Source of the DNA: an uncultured Verrucomicrobiales bacterium
Lineage (GTDB): Bacteria; Verrucomicrobiota; Verrucomicrobiia; Verrucomicrobiales; Akkermansiaceae
Direction: 5' to 3'
NCBI GenBank assembly: GCA_937928545.1
Contig: CALGJQ010000021.1
Location: forward strand, 29,601 to 93,600
DNA length: 64,000 nucleotides
Of this stretch, positions 1-8,508 are shown piece by piece. A program made the translations under genes and the position numbers. The notes beneath the pieces are model-generated. The model was not told the DNA's origin and did no database searches. It saw only the letters and a program-made list of their open reading frames with translations. Each line of letters opens with the position of its first letter. Position 1 is the first letter of the stretch.

Positions 1-582
1 GAGGGTGACGAGGTCGATCTGCCCGGGTTGGAGATTAAGGCTGGGGGCGAGGGTTTGATCTTGGGCGAGGAGAAAGCCGTGGGAGCGGACGATCCCTTTT
101 GGAGTGCCGGTGGTTCCGCTAGTGAAGGTGATAAGGGCGGGGGCGTCGGGGGAGAGGTTGACGGGAGAATTGGTGGAGGGTTTGGGGTTCCAGTGGTGGG
201 TGAAGGGGAGTTTGGGGCCGGTGTTGAAGGCGTTTTTGAGGGCGCGGTATTTGAGGCGGAGGAGTTGGGCTTTGGGGGAGCCGATGAAGGCTTTTGGGGG
301 GAGCCAAGTGAGGCATTTTTTGATGAAGCCGGAGCCTTTGGCGGGATCGACGAGGATGACGGTGAGTCCGGCGTGGAAGCAACTCAGAAGGATCTCGTAG
401 AGTTCGATGGTGATGGGGTGGAGGACGAGGACGGGGTCGCCGGGTTGGAGACCTTTTTGGCGGAGGAGATTGGCGCCGGATTGGATGCGGGAGTTGAGTT
501 CGCCGAAGGTGATGGAGCGGGTGGGGTCGATGATGGCGATCTGGGATGAATCGTGGGTGGTGAGCTTTTCGGTGAGATTCAT
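1..582 (-). CDS. AMP-forming acyl/aryl ligase, N-terminal part (runs off window)
   Basis: N-terminal 194 residues of an ANL-superfamily adenylate-forming enzyme, which activates a carboxylic acid (fatty or aryl acid) as acyl-AMP. The protein starts MNLTEKLTTHDSSQIAIIDP, and the P-loop TSGTTGTPKG lies near residue 170. The C-terminal lid domain is beyond the window, so substrate class cannot be judged. The ATG at 582 is chosen because it opens the frame that carries the adenylation motif; the other long frames here are shadows with no family resemblance. It is the last visible gene of the - strand lipid locus, 114 bp after the GNAT gene, and may activate the acid used by its neighbours (inference). 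Confidence 0.85.
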   Translation of the reverse strand, partial: MNLTEKLTTHDSSQIAIIDPTRSITFGELNSRIQSGANLLRQKGLQPGDPVLVLHPITIELYEILLSCFHAGLTVILVDPAKGSGFIKKCLTWLPPKAFIGSPKAQLLRLKYRALKNAFNTGPKLPFTHHWNPKPSTNSPVNLSPDAPALITFTSGTTGTPKGIVRSHGFLLAQDQTLAPSLNLQPGQIDLVTL

Positions 583-696
583 GGGCGGACAAGTTGCGGA
601 GATTGGTGGTGGGCTGCGGGTTGGTGGTAGGGCTTTTCGGAGTTGTATTCTTGCCCGGTTGCTTGTGGTTGGAGAAACCCTAGGCGGTGCCTGGGG

Positions 697-1542
697 CTAC
701 GATAGTTCGCCTTGTTGAGGCTGAAGAAGTTTTGAAAAGAGGGCGTAGCGGCGGAAGATGGTGGCGTGGAAGCGGGTGCTGATGCGGAGGGATTGGTTGT
801 CTTCGCGTTGGAGGGCGTGGATCGCTTGGGTGAAGCCTGATTGGTGGGCGCGGGCTTGGATTTTTTCGACTAAGAGGGTGCCTAGTCCGGCGTATTGGCG
901 TTCGGGGAGGACGGCGAGGGTTTTGACGATGAAGCGGGTTTGGTCGGGGTAGCCGAAGACGAAGCCAACAAGTTGGTTGTCTTGTTCGGCTAGGAAGGCG
1001 CAGTCGGGGGTGAGGTGGGATTTGAAGGCGAGGTATTGGGCGAGGAATTCGGATTCGCTAATGGGGGTGTAGAGGAAGTTATCGACGAAGGTGCGGATAC
1101 TGAGTTGGTAGATGGCTCGGAGTTCGTCTTCGAGGTGGGCGAGGTTGAGAGGGCGGATATTGACTTTTGAGAGGCGTTTTTGGAGGCGGGTGAGATTGGG
1201 GGATTCTTGGGTGAGGTCGATGAGGGAAGAGGTGTATTTTGCGAGGATTTGGTAGCCGGAGTGGAGGAGGAGTTTGGCGGTTTCGGGTGGGGCTGTGGGT
1301 TCTAAGAGGAAGGGAGGAGAGCCATCGGATTCGATGACGGCGCGGTGGGTGCGCCAGGTGTTGCCTTCCATAGGGGCGATGGCGAGGGTGCAGCCTTGGG
1401 TGCGGAGGTGAGCCTCGGCGGCGGTGATGCCGGCTTGGCTTGTGGGGACGCCGAAGGAGCCGATTTTATGGTCTTGGTAGGTGGGTGGATTTGTCCACCA
1501 GAGTTTGAGGTGGTCGTTGAGACGATGGTCGGGCTTGGTCAT
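697..1542 (-). CDS. GNAT-family N-acetyltransferase
   Basis: 281-residue protein with a GNAT fold in its C-terminal half. The acetyl-CoA pyrophosphate loop is recognisable as ERQYAGLGTLLVEKI (R/Q-x-x-G-x-G pattern), preceded by the strand LVGFVFGYPDQ. The N-terminal half shows no family I recognise, so the acceptor is unknown. The ATG at 1542 overlaps the stop of the upstream kinase-like gene (ATGA), which indicates translational coupling; a longer frame reading back to 1662 would lie wholly inside that neighbour and is rejected. Its place in the lipid locus suggests N- or O-acylation of a lipid head group, but this is inference from position only. Confidence 0.85.
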   Translation of the reverse strand: MTKPDHRLNDHLKLWWTNPPTYQDHKIGSFGVPTSQAGITAAEAHLRTQGCTLAIAPMEGNTWRTHRAVIESDGSPPFLLEPTAPPETAKLLLHSGYQILAKYTSSLIDLTQESPNLTRLQKRLSKVNIRPLNLAHLEDELRAIYQLSIRTFVDNFLYTPISESEFLAQYLAFKSHLTPDCAFLAEQDNQLVGFVFGYPDQTRFIVKTLAVLPERQYAGLGTLLVEKIQARAHQSGFTQAIHALQREDNQSLRISTRFHATIFRRYALFSKLLQPQQGELS

Positions 1543-2684
1543 GGGATGAGGGCGAGGAGTGAGAAGAGGAAGGCGAGGAGCGCTTGTTCGGGTCGTTTGA
1601 GTGAGCCGGTGAAAGGGATCGTGATGATGAGGAGAATCGTGGCGATGGGAATGAGCCACCATTGGAAGCAGGAGAGAGCGACGATGATGATTTTGACCGC
1701 TCCGAGGGGGAGGCCGGTGGGGAGTTGAAGGTGTGCGCGGGTGACCGAGTGGAGGAAGGCGGCTTGGGCCATGAGGGTGAGGGTGAAGCCGTGGAAGCAG
1801 ACCTCAGGGGGAAGATCTGAGCTTGTTTTCAAGGTGACCCAAACGAGTCCCGGGAGGGCGATGGCGGCGATGCTGTCGGCGCTGTGCTCCATTTTTGAGA
1901 GTGCGGAATAGCGGTAGGTGGTTGCGAGATGAATGAGGAAGAGGAGGGAGGGTGCGATGAGATATTTTGGTCCGCCGAGGGCGAAGCAGAGGTAGGCGAA
2001 AACGGTGGCGCTGAGGAGGCCGCCACCATTGAGGCTGGTGAGTCGGCGGACCGCGAAAAGAATGAGGCTGAGAGCTGCGATGAGGCTGATGCGGAGGAGG
2101 AGGTCATTCCAGGTGAGATCGCGGAGGAAGAAGATGAGAGCGGCAACAGCGATGGGGAGGACGAGGTTGTCGATCCCGGCTCCGAGGATGCCCTCGGCCA
2201 TGGTGGCGACAAGGGCGACGACGATGGCGATGAGGACGTTGGTAAGTGGGTCTTGGCTGATGCCTGAGACAAGAAGGATGAGGAAGGTGACTAGGAAGAC
2301 GGCGAGGGAACCTTCGAGCGATTTTGTGCCGGCGTTGGTGCGATAGTGATGCTTGCCGAAACGTTTTCCGATGAGGGCACCGGCGGTATCGGCGAAGGTG
2401 AGGACGGCGATGGCTGGGAGGTAGGTGGAGAGATCTCCATTAGCGAGGCGGAAGACGATGGCAACGCCGACGGGGAAGAGGAGTTCGCCGAAAGAGAGGC
2501 GTTTTACGGAGTGAAGGATTTGGCCGAGGGCGGGTTTGAACCAACGGATGGCGAGGAGGAGAGAGACGGAGATGAGGGCGAGGAGATCGACTTGCGAGGG
2601 GGAGGAAAAGATCCACGGGAGGGTGAGGCAGAAGATGCCCATGATGAGATGGACCGCTTTGCGTTTGAGTTCCGAGGAGGGCAT
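1539..2684 (-). CDS. VTE5/dolichol-kinase-like membrane kinase with DUF92/VTE6-like C-terminus
   Basis: 381-residue polytopic membrane protein. The N-terminal half carries the CTP-binding signature of the phosphatidate cytidylyltransferase/dolichol kinase/phytol kinase superfamily: ADTAGALIGKRFGKH at about residues 98-111, then TKSLEGSLAVF at 120-130. The C-terminal half (from about residue 205, LTSLNGGGLLSATVFAYL) resembles DUF92, the family of plant VTE6 phytyl-phosphate kinase. In plants VTE5 and VTE6 phosphorylate phytol in two steps; a single protein with both segments could make a prenyl diphosphate from a prenol (inference). It lies 6 bp after the DUF3419 gene and overlaps the GNAT gene by 4 bp. 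Plain phosphatidate cytidylyltransferase activity is the main alternative. Confidence 0.75.
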   Translation of the reverse strand: MPSSELKRKAVHLIMGIFCLTLPWIFSSPSQVDLLALISVSLLLAIRWFKPALGQILHSVKRLSFGELLFPVGVAIVFRLANGDLSTYLPAIAVLTFADTAGALIGKRFGKHHYRTNAGTKSLEGSLAVFLVTFLILLVSGISQDPLTNVLIAIVVALVATMAEGILGAGIDNLVLPIAVAALIFFLRDLTWNDLLLRISLIAALSLILFAVRRLTSLNGGGLLSATVFAYLCFALGGPKYLIAPSLLFLIHLATTYRYSALSKMEHSADSIAAIALPGLVWVTLKTSSDLPPEVCFHGFTLTLMAQAAFLHSVTRAHLQLPTGLPLGAVKIIIVALSCFQWWLIPIATILLIITIPFTGSLKRPEQALLAFLFSLLALIP

Positions 2685-2690
2685 TTGTGG

Positions 2691-3671
2691 TTAGGGGTGA
2701 GAGAGGACTTCTTCGACGATGAAGCGAGAGTAGAAGAAGGCGCGGTCTTGAAGGAAGAGGGTTTGTGATTCTGCGGGGAGAGGAGTGATGTGTTGGGAGT
2801 TGGATTCGCGAGGGGCGAGCATGTTCCAGTAGGCGAGGCGGGCTTTTGGGTTGGAGGCGCCTACAATTTTTTCGAGGAGGGTGGCGGTGGATTCTTCGCT
2901 CATGTATTCGAAGATGTCGGAGAGGTTGAAGGCGTCGTATTTTTCGGAGTCTAGGGCTTCTTCGATTGGAGACTTGATGATGGTGAAGCGGTTTTCTTGG
3001 AGGGCCGTACGGATTTTATCGTACGATTCTGGTTGGAGGGCGAGGGGGAGAGTTTTTCCGTAGGTTCCGGTGAGGATGTAGTTGAGGTAGGGGTTGTGAG
3101 ATGGATTGAGGGTGGTTAGGGCGTGTTTGGTGCGGGTGAGGATGCGGTCGGCGACGGAGCCTTCGACGTAATCGAAAAAGGCGGGGTCTCGGCCGAGGCG
3201 GCCCATGGTGAAGCGGGAGAAAAAGGCCTTGAAGATAAGACGCCAGCGGCGGTTGTTCCAGGTGTTTTGGTAGAAGGATTCGCGTTCGGCTTGGGACTTT
3301 GGTTGGAGGAGTTCGGTAATGCGTTTTTTGCTGTGGGCGAGGGGGAGGACGCCGGTGCGGAAGAGTTGAAAGTAGTTTTCGAATTTACCGGTGGAAGTGA
3401 GGACGGTTTTTAGGAATTCATCGTAGGGGAGATTGAGGTAGGCGTTTTTGCGGAGTTTGATGCAGGCGATTTGGGCGGGGTTCATTTCGACGGCGGTGAC
3501 GTGGGAGGCTCCGGCGGCGAGGAGGGCGAAGGAATTGTCTCCGGCGGAGCCGATGGAGAGGCAGTTTTTGTTTTTTGGTTGGAGGGCGGAGACGAGGATG
3601 TCGGCGTCTTCCCAGCATTGGCCGTAGCGGACTTGGGAGAAGTCGGCGCGGGATTGGATTTCGGTTTTCAT
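2691..3671 (-). CDS. DUF3419/BtaA-like SAM-dependent 3-amino-3-carboxypropyl transferase
   Basis: 326 residues. The N-terminal RYGQCWEDADILVSAL (15-30) and the SAM-binding segment LSIGSAGDNSFALLAAGA (38-55) followed by VEMNPAQ (61-67) are hallmarks of DUF3419, the family of BtaA. BtaA transfers the 3-amino-3-carboxypropyl group of SAM to diacylglycerol, making homoserine lipid on the way to betaine lipids. No BtaB-like N-methyltransferase is visible here, so the product need not be a classical betaine lipid, and the acceptor may differ. The protein seems shorter than characterised BtaA (roughly 400 residues, from memory). It is transcribed ahead of the prenol-kinase-like, GNAT and AMP-ligase genes. 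Family confident, substrate unknown. Confidence 0.8.
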   Translation of the reverse strand: MKTEIQSRADFSQVRYGQCWEDADILVSALQPKNKNCLSIGSAGDNSFALLAAGASHVTAVEMNPAQIACIKLRKNAYLNLPYDEFLKTVLTSTGKFENYFQLFRTGVLPLAHSKKRITELLQPKSQAERESFYQNTWNNRRWRLIFKAFFSRFTMGRLGRDPAFFDYVEGSVADRILTRTKHALTTLNPSHNPYLNYILTGTYGKTLPLALQPESYDKIRTALQENRFTIIKSPIEEALDSEKYDAFNLSDIFEYMSEESTATLLEKIVGASNPKARLAYWNMLAPRESNSQHITPLPAESQTLFLQDRAFFYSRFIVEEVLSHP

Positions 3672-3893
3672 GGTGGCTGGTTGAGGGGAGATTGAACCGC
3701 TAAGGCGCGAAGGTGGTAAGTTTTTTTAAGGCTTGGTTGGGGGCTTGGGTTGGGGGTGTTTTTTTAACCACGGAATACGCGGAAGGCACGGAAGTTGGGG
3801 GGCTTGTTTGAGGGCGGGGAACTGAAAGCTGGAGCTTTCGGCTACGGTCGGGTTTTGGTTGTCTGGTTTTGAATTTGTTTAGAGTTTCTGAAT
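3672..3893. repeat. Non-coding spacer with dispersed intergenic repeats
   Basis: 222 bp with no convincing gene. It holds GGCTTGGTTGGGGG at 3730-3743 (recurring at 8458, 9492 and 9557), an 'accacggaatacgcggaagg'-type segment around 3767-3786, and a perfect inverted repeat GAAAGCT-GG-AGCTTTC at 3824-3839. The last resembles the other hairpin elements in this window that have a GGA loop. The spacer divides the lipid locus into two transcription segments. No terminator with a clear U-tract was found. Confidence 0.55.
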
Positions 3894-6227
3894 TTAGGAT
3901 TTTTTAAGAAGGGTAACTTGGCCGGTTTTGCCGTTCATTTCGATTTGGTCGCCGGTTTTCAGGGTTTTGGTGATGTGGCTGAGGGAGACGATGCAGGGGA
4001 GTTGTAGTTCGCGAGCGACGATGGCGGAGTGGGAGAGGAGACTGCCGCGTTCGACGAGGAGGCCGGAGGCGGCGGGGAAGAGGACGACCCAGCCGGGGTC
4101 GGTTTGGGTGGCGACGAGAATTTCTCCGGGGAGGAGGGTGGCTTCGCGAGGATTGGTGACGACGCGGACGGGGCCGCGAACGACTCCAGCGCAGGCTCCG
4201 ATGCCTTGGAGGTCGCCTTTTTGATCGGAGGAGTCGAGGTCATCAGTGAAATCGTGTGAGCGATGGATGGGGCCGCGAGCGGCGAAGCGATCCGGTGGGT
4301 CGGGTGAGTTGTGGTAGGTGGTGAATTCTTCGCGGCGGGCGGTGACGATGCCTTTCAGTGCGTTGGTTGTGGAGTGATCGAGAGCTTCCTCAATTTTGAG
4401 GGAGAAGATGTCATCGGAGTGTGCGAGCTGGCCATCGGCGGTGAGGCGTCCACCGAGTTCGCGCATGATCTGGCGGACCCGGCCGAAGACGCGGGTGCGC
4501 TCGAAGCGGAGGTTTTCGCGGTTGCGGATGAGGTTTCGGGTTTTGCGGAGAATCCAATTTTTGAAGAAGCCGGAGAGGGCGGGAGCTTCTTCGGTGGGTT
4601 GAGGGGTGGATGGCTTGCGGAGGGCGAAGCCGCCGATGGAAGTGAGGAGAGGGGCGGGGTCATCGACGACGGTGGGGCTTTCGAGTTTGAGTTCCTCGAG
4701 GCAACGGTCGCCGAACTCGGCCAGGTAATCGTTGAATTTATGTTGGAGCTTCGGGATTTTTGAGAGGGCGTCTTTTTTGAGAGCGACGGAGGTGTCGGGG
4801 GCCGCGAGGAGTTTGGCGAGCTTGGGGTGGTGCCGGACGATTTCTGCCATTTCTTTAATGAGCCGAGGAGGGCGGGCGGAAATTATGTCTCCGGTGTCTT
4901 GGAGGAGGGCGTTGGGGTTATCGGAAATTTTACCGAGGAGCCCGAAGAAGATCATGGCGAAGAAGTCATTCACGAGTGGGGCGTCCCAGCGGCGAAGGAG
5001 TTGGCTTTCGAGTTCTTGGTAATGGGCGACGAGTTCCTCGCTGCGCATTTCAGTGAGAGGGCGGGAGAGTGCGAGGGCGGAATCGAGGCGTTGGTTGAAT
5101 TTTTCAATCTGTTTATTGAGACCGAGGAAGCTGCGGATGAGTCCGAAGGAGGTCTTAGTGAGAGCGAGGCGGTCGCGCCATTTGGTGGTGGTGTTTTCGG
5201 CGACGATTTTTTCGACGATTTCGTCAGGGAGTGGTTTTTTGACTCCCATCATTTGCTCCATGAATTTGCGGTTGGAAGAGAAACCGGGGAGGAGGGCGAG
5301 GACGCGATACCAGCTGACGAGATTGTAATAAGTGCGACCGCGGATGAGGCCGAGCATTTTGGGGAAGACCGAATCGTTCGCTTCAATCTTCCATTTGGGG
5401 ACGCCGAGGAGTTTGCAGAACTCGCGGTAGACGTGCTCGTAGATGCGCGAAGCGAAGGAGAAGGTGAGGGGAGTGGTAACGCCTCCGTAGCTTTCGGCGA
5501 TATTACTATTGTCCCAGACGATGAGTTCGTCGGAGGGATCGGTGAGGTTTGAGAGGGTGGTTATGGGGCGGCTTTGGAGAAGCCAGAGGATGCCTTTTTG
5601 ATCGATGGCCCATTCGATGTCTTGAGGTCGTTTGAAGTGGGAGTTGCAACGGCGACAGAGGGTCGCGATTTCTTTGATTTGGTTTTTTGAGAGGAGGGCG
5701 CTGTCGCCTTCGATTTTTCCATTGCGATGGACTTTCCAGTCGTGGGAATCGGCTTCACCGGAGACGAGGGATTCGCCGAGACCTTCGACGGCGGAGACGA
5801 GGCAGAGGTCGCGGTTTCCAGTGACGGGGTCGGCTCCGAAGGCGACGCCTGCGAATTGGGCATCGACCATTTCTTGAACGATCACGGCGACACCGGAACC
5901 TGAGGTGACGGATCGGGTTTCACTGTAGGCGGCGACACGATCGGCTGACTTGGAGTGTCGAACCTCCTCGATGCGGGAGGGAATGTCTTGCGGGGTGACA
6001 TTGAGAAAACTTTCGAATTGTCCGGCGAAAGAATGATCGGCGCCGTCTTCGGCCATGGCGGAAGAGCGAACGGCGTAGAGGCCGTTAAGATCAGTGAGTT
6101 CATAGGAGCCCTCGGCGATGGCGAACCACGAGGGAATGTGGAATCCGGCTTGGCTGAGTTGAGCCAAGGCGAGAGCTTTTCCTCCGATGGGATCAGTCGG
6201 TTTACAGTGGAGGGCTTCGATGATCAT
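3894..6227 (-). CDS. PEP-synthase/rifampicin-phosphotransferase-like dikinase
   Basis: 777 residues from ATG 6227, whose ATGA overlaps the UbiA stop; the frame stays open upstream but only antisense to UbiA. N-terminal PEP/pyruvate-binding (ATP-grasp) domain: GGKALALAQLSQAGFHIPSW, then YAVRSSAMAEDGADHSFAGQ and a strand ending WLLQSRPIT. A long central region follows (with TPLTFSFASRIYEHVY). The C-terminal PEP-utilising mobile domain has the swivelling histidine in GSLLSHSAIVAREL. The order matches rifampicin phosphotransferases and PEP-synthase-like proteins, which move the beta-phosphate of ATP to an organic acceptor through phosphohistidine. There is no TIM-barrel PEP/pyruvate domain, so a true PEP synthase is unlikely. 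The acceptor is unknown; context suggests a lipid or isoprenoid alcohol (inference). Confidence 0.8.
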   Translation of the reverse strand: MIIEALHCKPTDPIGGKALALAQLSQAGFHIPSWFAIAEGSYELTDLNGLYAVRSSAMAEDGADHSFAGQFESFLNVTPQDIPSRIEEVRHSKSADRVAAYSETRSVTSGSGVAVIVQEMVDAQFAGVAFGADPVTGNRDLCLVSAVEGLGESLVSGEADSHDWKVHRNGKIEGDSALLSKNQIKEIATLCRRCNSHFKRPQDIEWAIDQKGILWLLQSRPITTLSNLTDPSDELIVWDNSNIAESYGGVTTPLTFSFASRIYEHVYREFCKLLGVPKWKIEANDSVFPKMLGLIRGRTYYNLVSWYRVLALLPGFSSNRKFMEQMMGVKKPLPDEIVEKIVAENTTTKWRDRLALTKTSFGLIRSFLGLNKQIEKFNQRLDSALALSRPLTEMRSEELVAHYQELESQLLRRWDAPLVNDFFAMIFFGLLGKISDNPNALLQDTGDIISARPPRLIKEMAEIVRHHPKLAKLLAAPDTSVALKKDALSKIPKLQHKFNDYLAEFGDRCLEELKLESPTVVDDPAPLLTSIGGFALRKPSTPQPTEEAPALSGFFKNWILRKTRNLIRNRENLRFERTRVFGRVRQIMRELGGRLTADGQLAHSDDIFSLKIEEALDHSTTNALKGIVTARREEFTTYHNSPDPPDRFAARGPIHRSHDFTDDLDSSDQKGDLQGIGACAGVVRGPVRVVTNPREATLLPGEILVATQTDPGWVVLFPAASGLLVERGSLLSHSAIVARELQLPCIVSLSHITKTLKTGDQIEMNGKTGQVTLLKKS

Positions 6228-7090
6228 TTTAGCAAGAGGGGGAGGATTCCGAGAGTGAGGTAGAGGAGAAGCGTCCAGAGGGCGGCGATCAGTTCCATTC
6301 GTTTTCCGGGTTGCCAGAGAAGGATGCTGAGTCCGAGAGCGGGACCGAGAATGAGGGAGGTGTGAAAGTGGGTGCCGATGTGACAAGCGGCGACGAAGGC
6401 GAAGAGGAAGGTGGCGACCATGCAGGCGATCCAAATCCATGCGGCTCGTTGTTCGCCCCATAGCTTACTGTAGGTGGGAACGCTTTTTTCTTCGTTTTCT
6501 GGGAGGCGGATTTTACGGCCGAGTTCGATCACGAGGCCGTTACAGAAACTGGCGGCGAGGAACCAAATGAGGCCGGTGGGAGCGGTGCCGAGAGTGGGTT
6601 GCCAATAAGTGGCGGTGGCGTAAAAATCCACGATGGGCATGATGAGCATGTGGGTCCAGAGGTAGGTGATGGGGCGTGCTTTGAGCCAATCGCGGCAGAA
6701 GAACTCGACACTCATTAGAGCGAGATAAGCCCAAGCCAGAACGAGCGCGATGATGAGGGGGGGAGAAAACCAAAGTGCGAGGGCGAGCTGGATGATGGCG
6801 CCGATGACGAAGACGACGCCAAGTGAACGGAGAGAGATGAGGCCGCGAGGGACGGGGCGGTAGGGGCGGTATCTGGCATCTTCCTCGGCGTCCTTGAACT
6901 CGTCTGCGATGCGGAGTTGGAGGAAGAAAATGAAGCAGGTCGCGAAGGCGACGAGAAACATCGGGAGGGTTGGAGCAGGCCCGTTACTTAGAAAGGAAGA
7001 ATAGAGAACGGCACAGGAACTGAAGGCGGCAACGAGTAGTCCGTTGGCTCCGATTGGGAAGCGTTCTTTTTGGTATGTCCACCAGCGCAT
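6224..7090 (-). CDS. UbiA-family membrane prenyltransferase
   Basis: 288 residues with about eight to nine hydrophobic helices. The first Asp-rich motif is RIADEFKDAEEDARYRPYRP (about residues 60-79), equivalent to the NDxxDxxxD site that binds Mg-prenyl diphosphate in UbiA enzymes. The second motif is less canonical (GRKIRLPENEEKSVPTYSKL). UbiA enzymes transfer a prenyl chain to aromatic or lipid acceptors inside the membrane. The gene lies 66 bp after HMG-CoA reductase and is translationally coupled to the dikinase-like gene. A quinone role is possible, but no other quinone-ring genes flank it. Confidence 0.82.
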   Translation of the reverse strand: MRWWTYQKERFPIGANGLLVAAFSSCAVLYSSFLSNGPAPTLPMFLVAFATCFIFFLQLRIADEFKDAEEDARYRPYRPVPRGLISLRSLGVVFVIGAIIQLALALWFSPPLIIALVLAWAYLALMSVEFFCRDWLKARPITYLWTHMLIMPIVDFYATATYWQPTLGTAPTGLIWFLAASFCNGLVIELGRKIRLPENEEKSVPTYSKLWGEQRAAWIWIACMVATFLFAFVAACHIGTHFHTSLILGPALGLSILLWQPGKRMELIAALWTLLLYLTLGILPLLLK

Positions 7091-7156
7091 GTCGGGACGA
7101 TAGGAGAGTTTTTAAAATTCACCCAATCGATTGTGTGTTTTGGATCATCGACTGAG

Positions 7157-8422
7157 TCAATGTTTTCCTCGGGCGAGGTTTTTGTGTGCGCGGGAGAAGT
7201 GTCCAGCGGCGAGGGCTCCAATGATGGAGAGTTCTCCTCCGAGGATCAGACCGGCGGTGACTTCCGCGAGGGCGCGGGCGTGGTCTGGTCCGGCGAGTCC
7301 CATGAGTTGGAGGCAGGCATTTTGAGTGGGGAGTCCGGTGCCTCCGCCGACGGTGCCGACCATGATACCGGGGAGGGTGACGGCGGCGTAGAGGTCGCCG
7401 TTATCTGATTTTTCGAATCGGGTGACGCCGACGGCGGATTCGGCGACGCAGGCGACGTCTTGGCCGGTGGCGAGGTAGAGGGCGGCGAGGCCATTAGCAA
7501 AGTGGCCTTGAATTCCGATGGTTCCGCTGAGGACGCCGCCGATCGCGGAGGTGCGCCAGTAGTCGCACATGTCATCGACCGAGCAGTGGAGGCGTTTTTG
7601 AACGAGGTCGGCGGGGAGGAAAACCTCGGCGGTGACTTTTTTCCCACGAGCGGTGGTGAAGGAGCGAGCGGAGGCTTTTTTGTCCCCGGAGAGGTTGGCT
7701 TCGACGTAAGTTTTTTGTGGGGTGACGGGAGAGTTTTCGAGGATGTGATCGCAGATCGCTTGGGTGGCGATGGTGACCATGTTTTGGCCGCTGGCATCGG
7801 CGGTGTGGAAGTCGAAGTTGAGGTAGACGTGGTTGCCCTCGATGGTGGTGCCGATGTCGACGAGCTGGCCGTGGGAGGTGGTGGTGAGAGCGACTTGCTG
7901 GAGGGTTTCGAATTGGGACATGGCCCACATCACGAATTGTCCGGCTTCGGCGAGGTTGGCGAAGGAGAAGGAGGGGGCTCGGTTGACGGACTCGATGAGG
8001 ACCATAGCGGAGCAGCCGCCGGCTTCGGTGATGAGTGAGACGCCGCGATGGTAGCTGGCGACGAGGGCGGCCTCGGTGGTGGCCATGGGGATGTGGTAGT
8101 CGCCTTTAGCGAAGAGGCCGTTGACGCGGAGAGGACCGGCGATGCCGAGGGGAATCTTGAGGGTGCCGATGAGGTTTTCGATGTTGCCTTGGTAGGCTTC
8201 GAGGTCGGCGGGGTTGAGGAGGATGGCTTTGGAGGATTGGTTTTTTTCTCCGAGGTGTTGCCAGGTTTTTTCGACTCTTTGGAGGGTGGTTTTGGAGGAG
8301 GTGGGGAGTTTTTTTGGGAGATTATCAATGGTGGGATTGAGTTGGGAGATGAGGTCTTGGAGGGAGCGGCCTTGGAGGACGTTTTGGATGTGTTTTGAGG
8401 TGAGGGAGTGTTTGCCGGACAT
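7157..8422 (-). CDS. Class I-like hydroxymethylglutaryl-CoA reductase
   Basis: 421-residue soluble catalytic domain without the eukaryotic membrane anchor. Signatures in order: ENLIGTLKIPLGIAGPLRVN (82-101), the catalytic-Glu segment MATTEAALVAS (113-123), the Lys segment SGDKKASAR (245-253), DASGQNM (209-215), the Asp segment LATGQD, GTVGGGTGLPTQ, and the His segment LAAGHFSRAH near the end. These match class I HMGR, which reduces HMG-CoA to mevalonate with NADPH. The DASGQNM and GIQGHFANG segments differ slightly from the textbook class I motifs. No HMG-CoA synthase or mevalonate kinase is in the window. It is the first gene of the lipid locus, upstream of UbiA. Confidence 0.92.
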   Translation of the reverse strand: MSGKHSLTSKHIQNVLQGRSLQDLISQLNPTIDNLPKKLPTSSKTTLQRVEKTWQHLGEKNQSSKAILLNPADLEAYQGNIENLIGTLKIPLGIAGPLRVNGLFAKGDYHIPMATTEAALVASYHRGVSLITEAGGCSAMVLIESVNRAPSFSFANLAEAGQFVMWAMSQFETLQQVALTTTSHGQLVDIGTTIEGNHVYLNFDFHTADASGQNMVTIATQAICDHILENSPVTPQKTYVEANLSGDKKASARSFTTARGKKVTAEVFLPADLVQKRLHCSVDDMCDYWRTSAIGGVLSGTIGIQGHFANGLAALYLATGQDVACVAESAVGVTRFEKSDNGDLYAAVTLPGIMVGTVGGGTGLPTQNACLQLMGLAGPDHARALAEVTAGLILGGELSIIGALAAGHFSRAHKNLARGKH

Positions 8423-8475
8423 GAGTTTGTGGAATGGACGATTGGACGATTGGGAGAGGCTTGGTTGGGGGGATA

Positions 8476-8496
8476 CGGGCGGGACGCCCGCGCTCC
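8476..8496. repeat. REP-like hairpin with GGA loop
   Basis: Perfect inverted repeat CGGGCG-GGA-CGCCCG followed by CGCTCC, in the xerC-HMGR spacer. The same design (stem, short loop, stem, then GCTCC) recurs at 52328 and, in opposite orientation, at 58238. It is preceded by GGCTTGGTTGGGGGG at 8458-8472. Confidence 0.6.
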
Positions 8497-8508
8497 TTGA
8501 GGGGGGGG

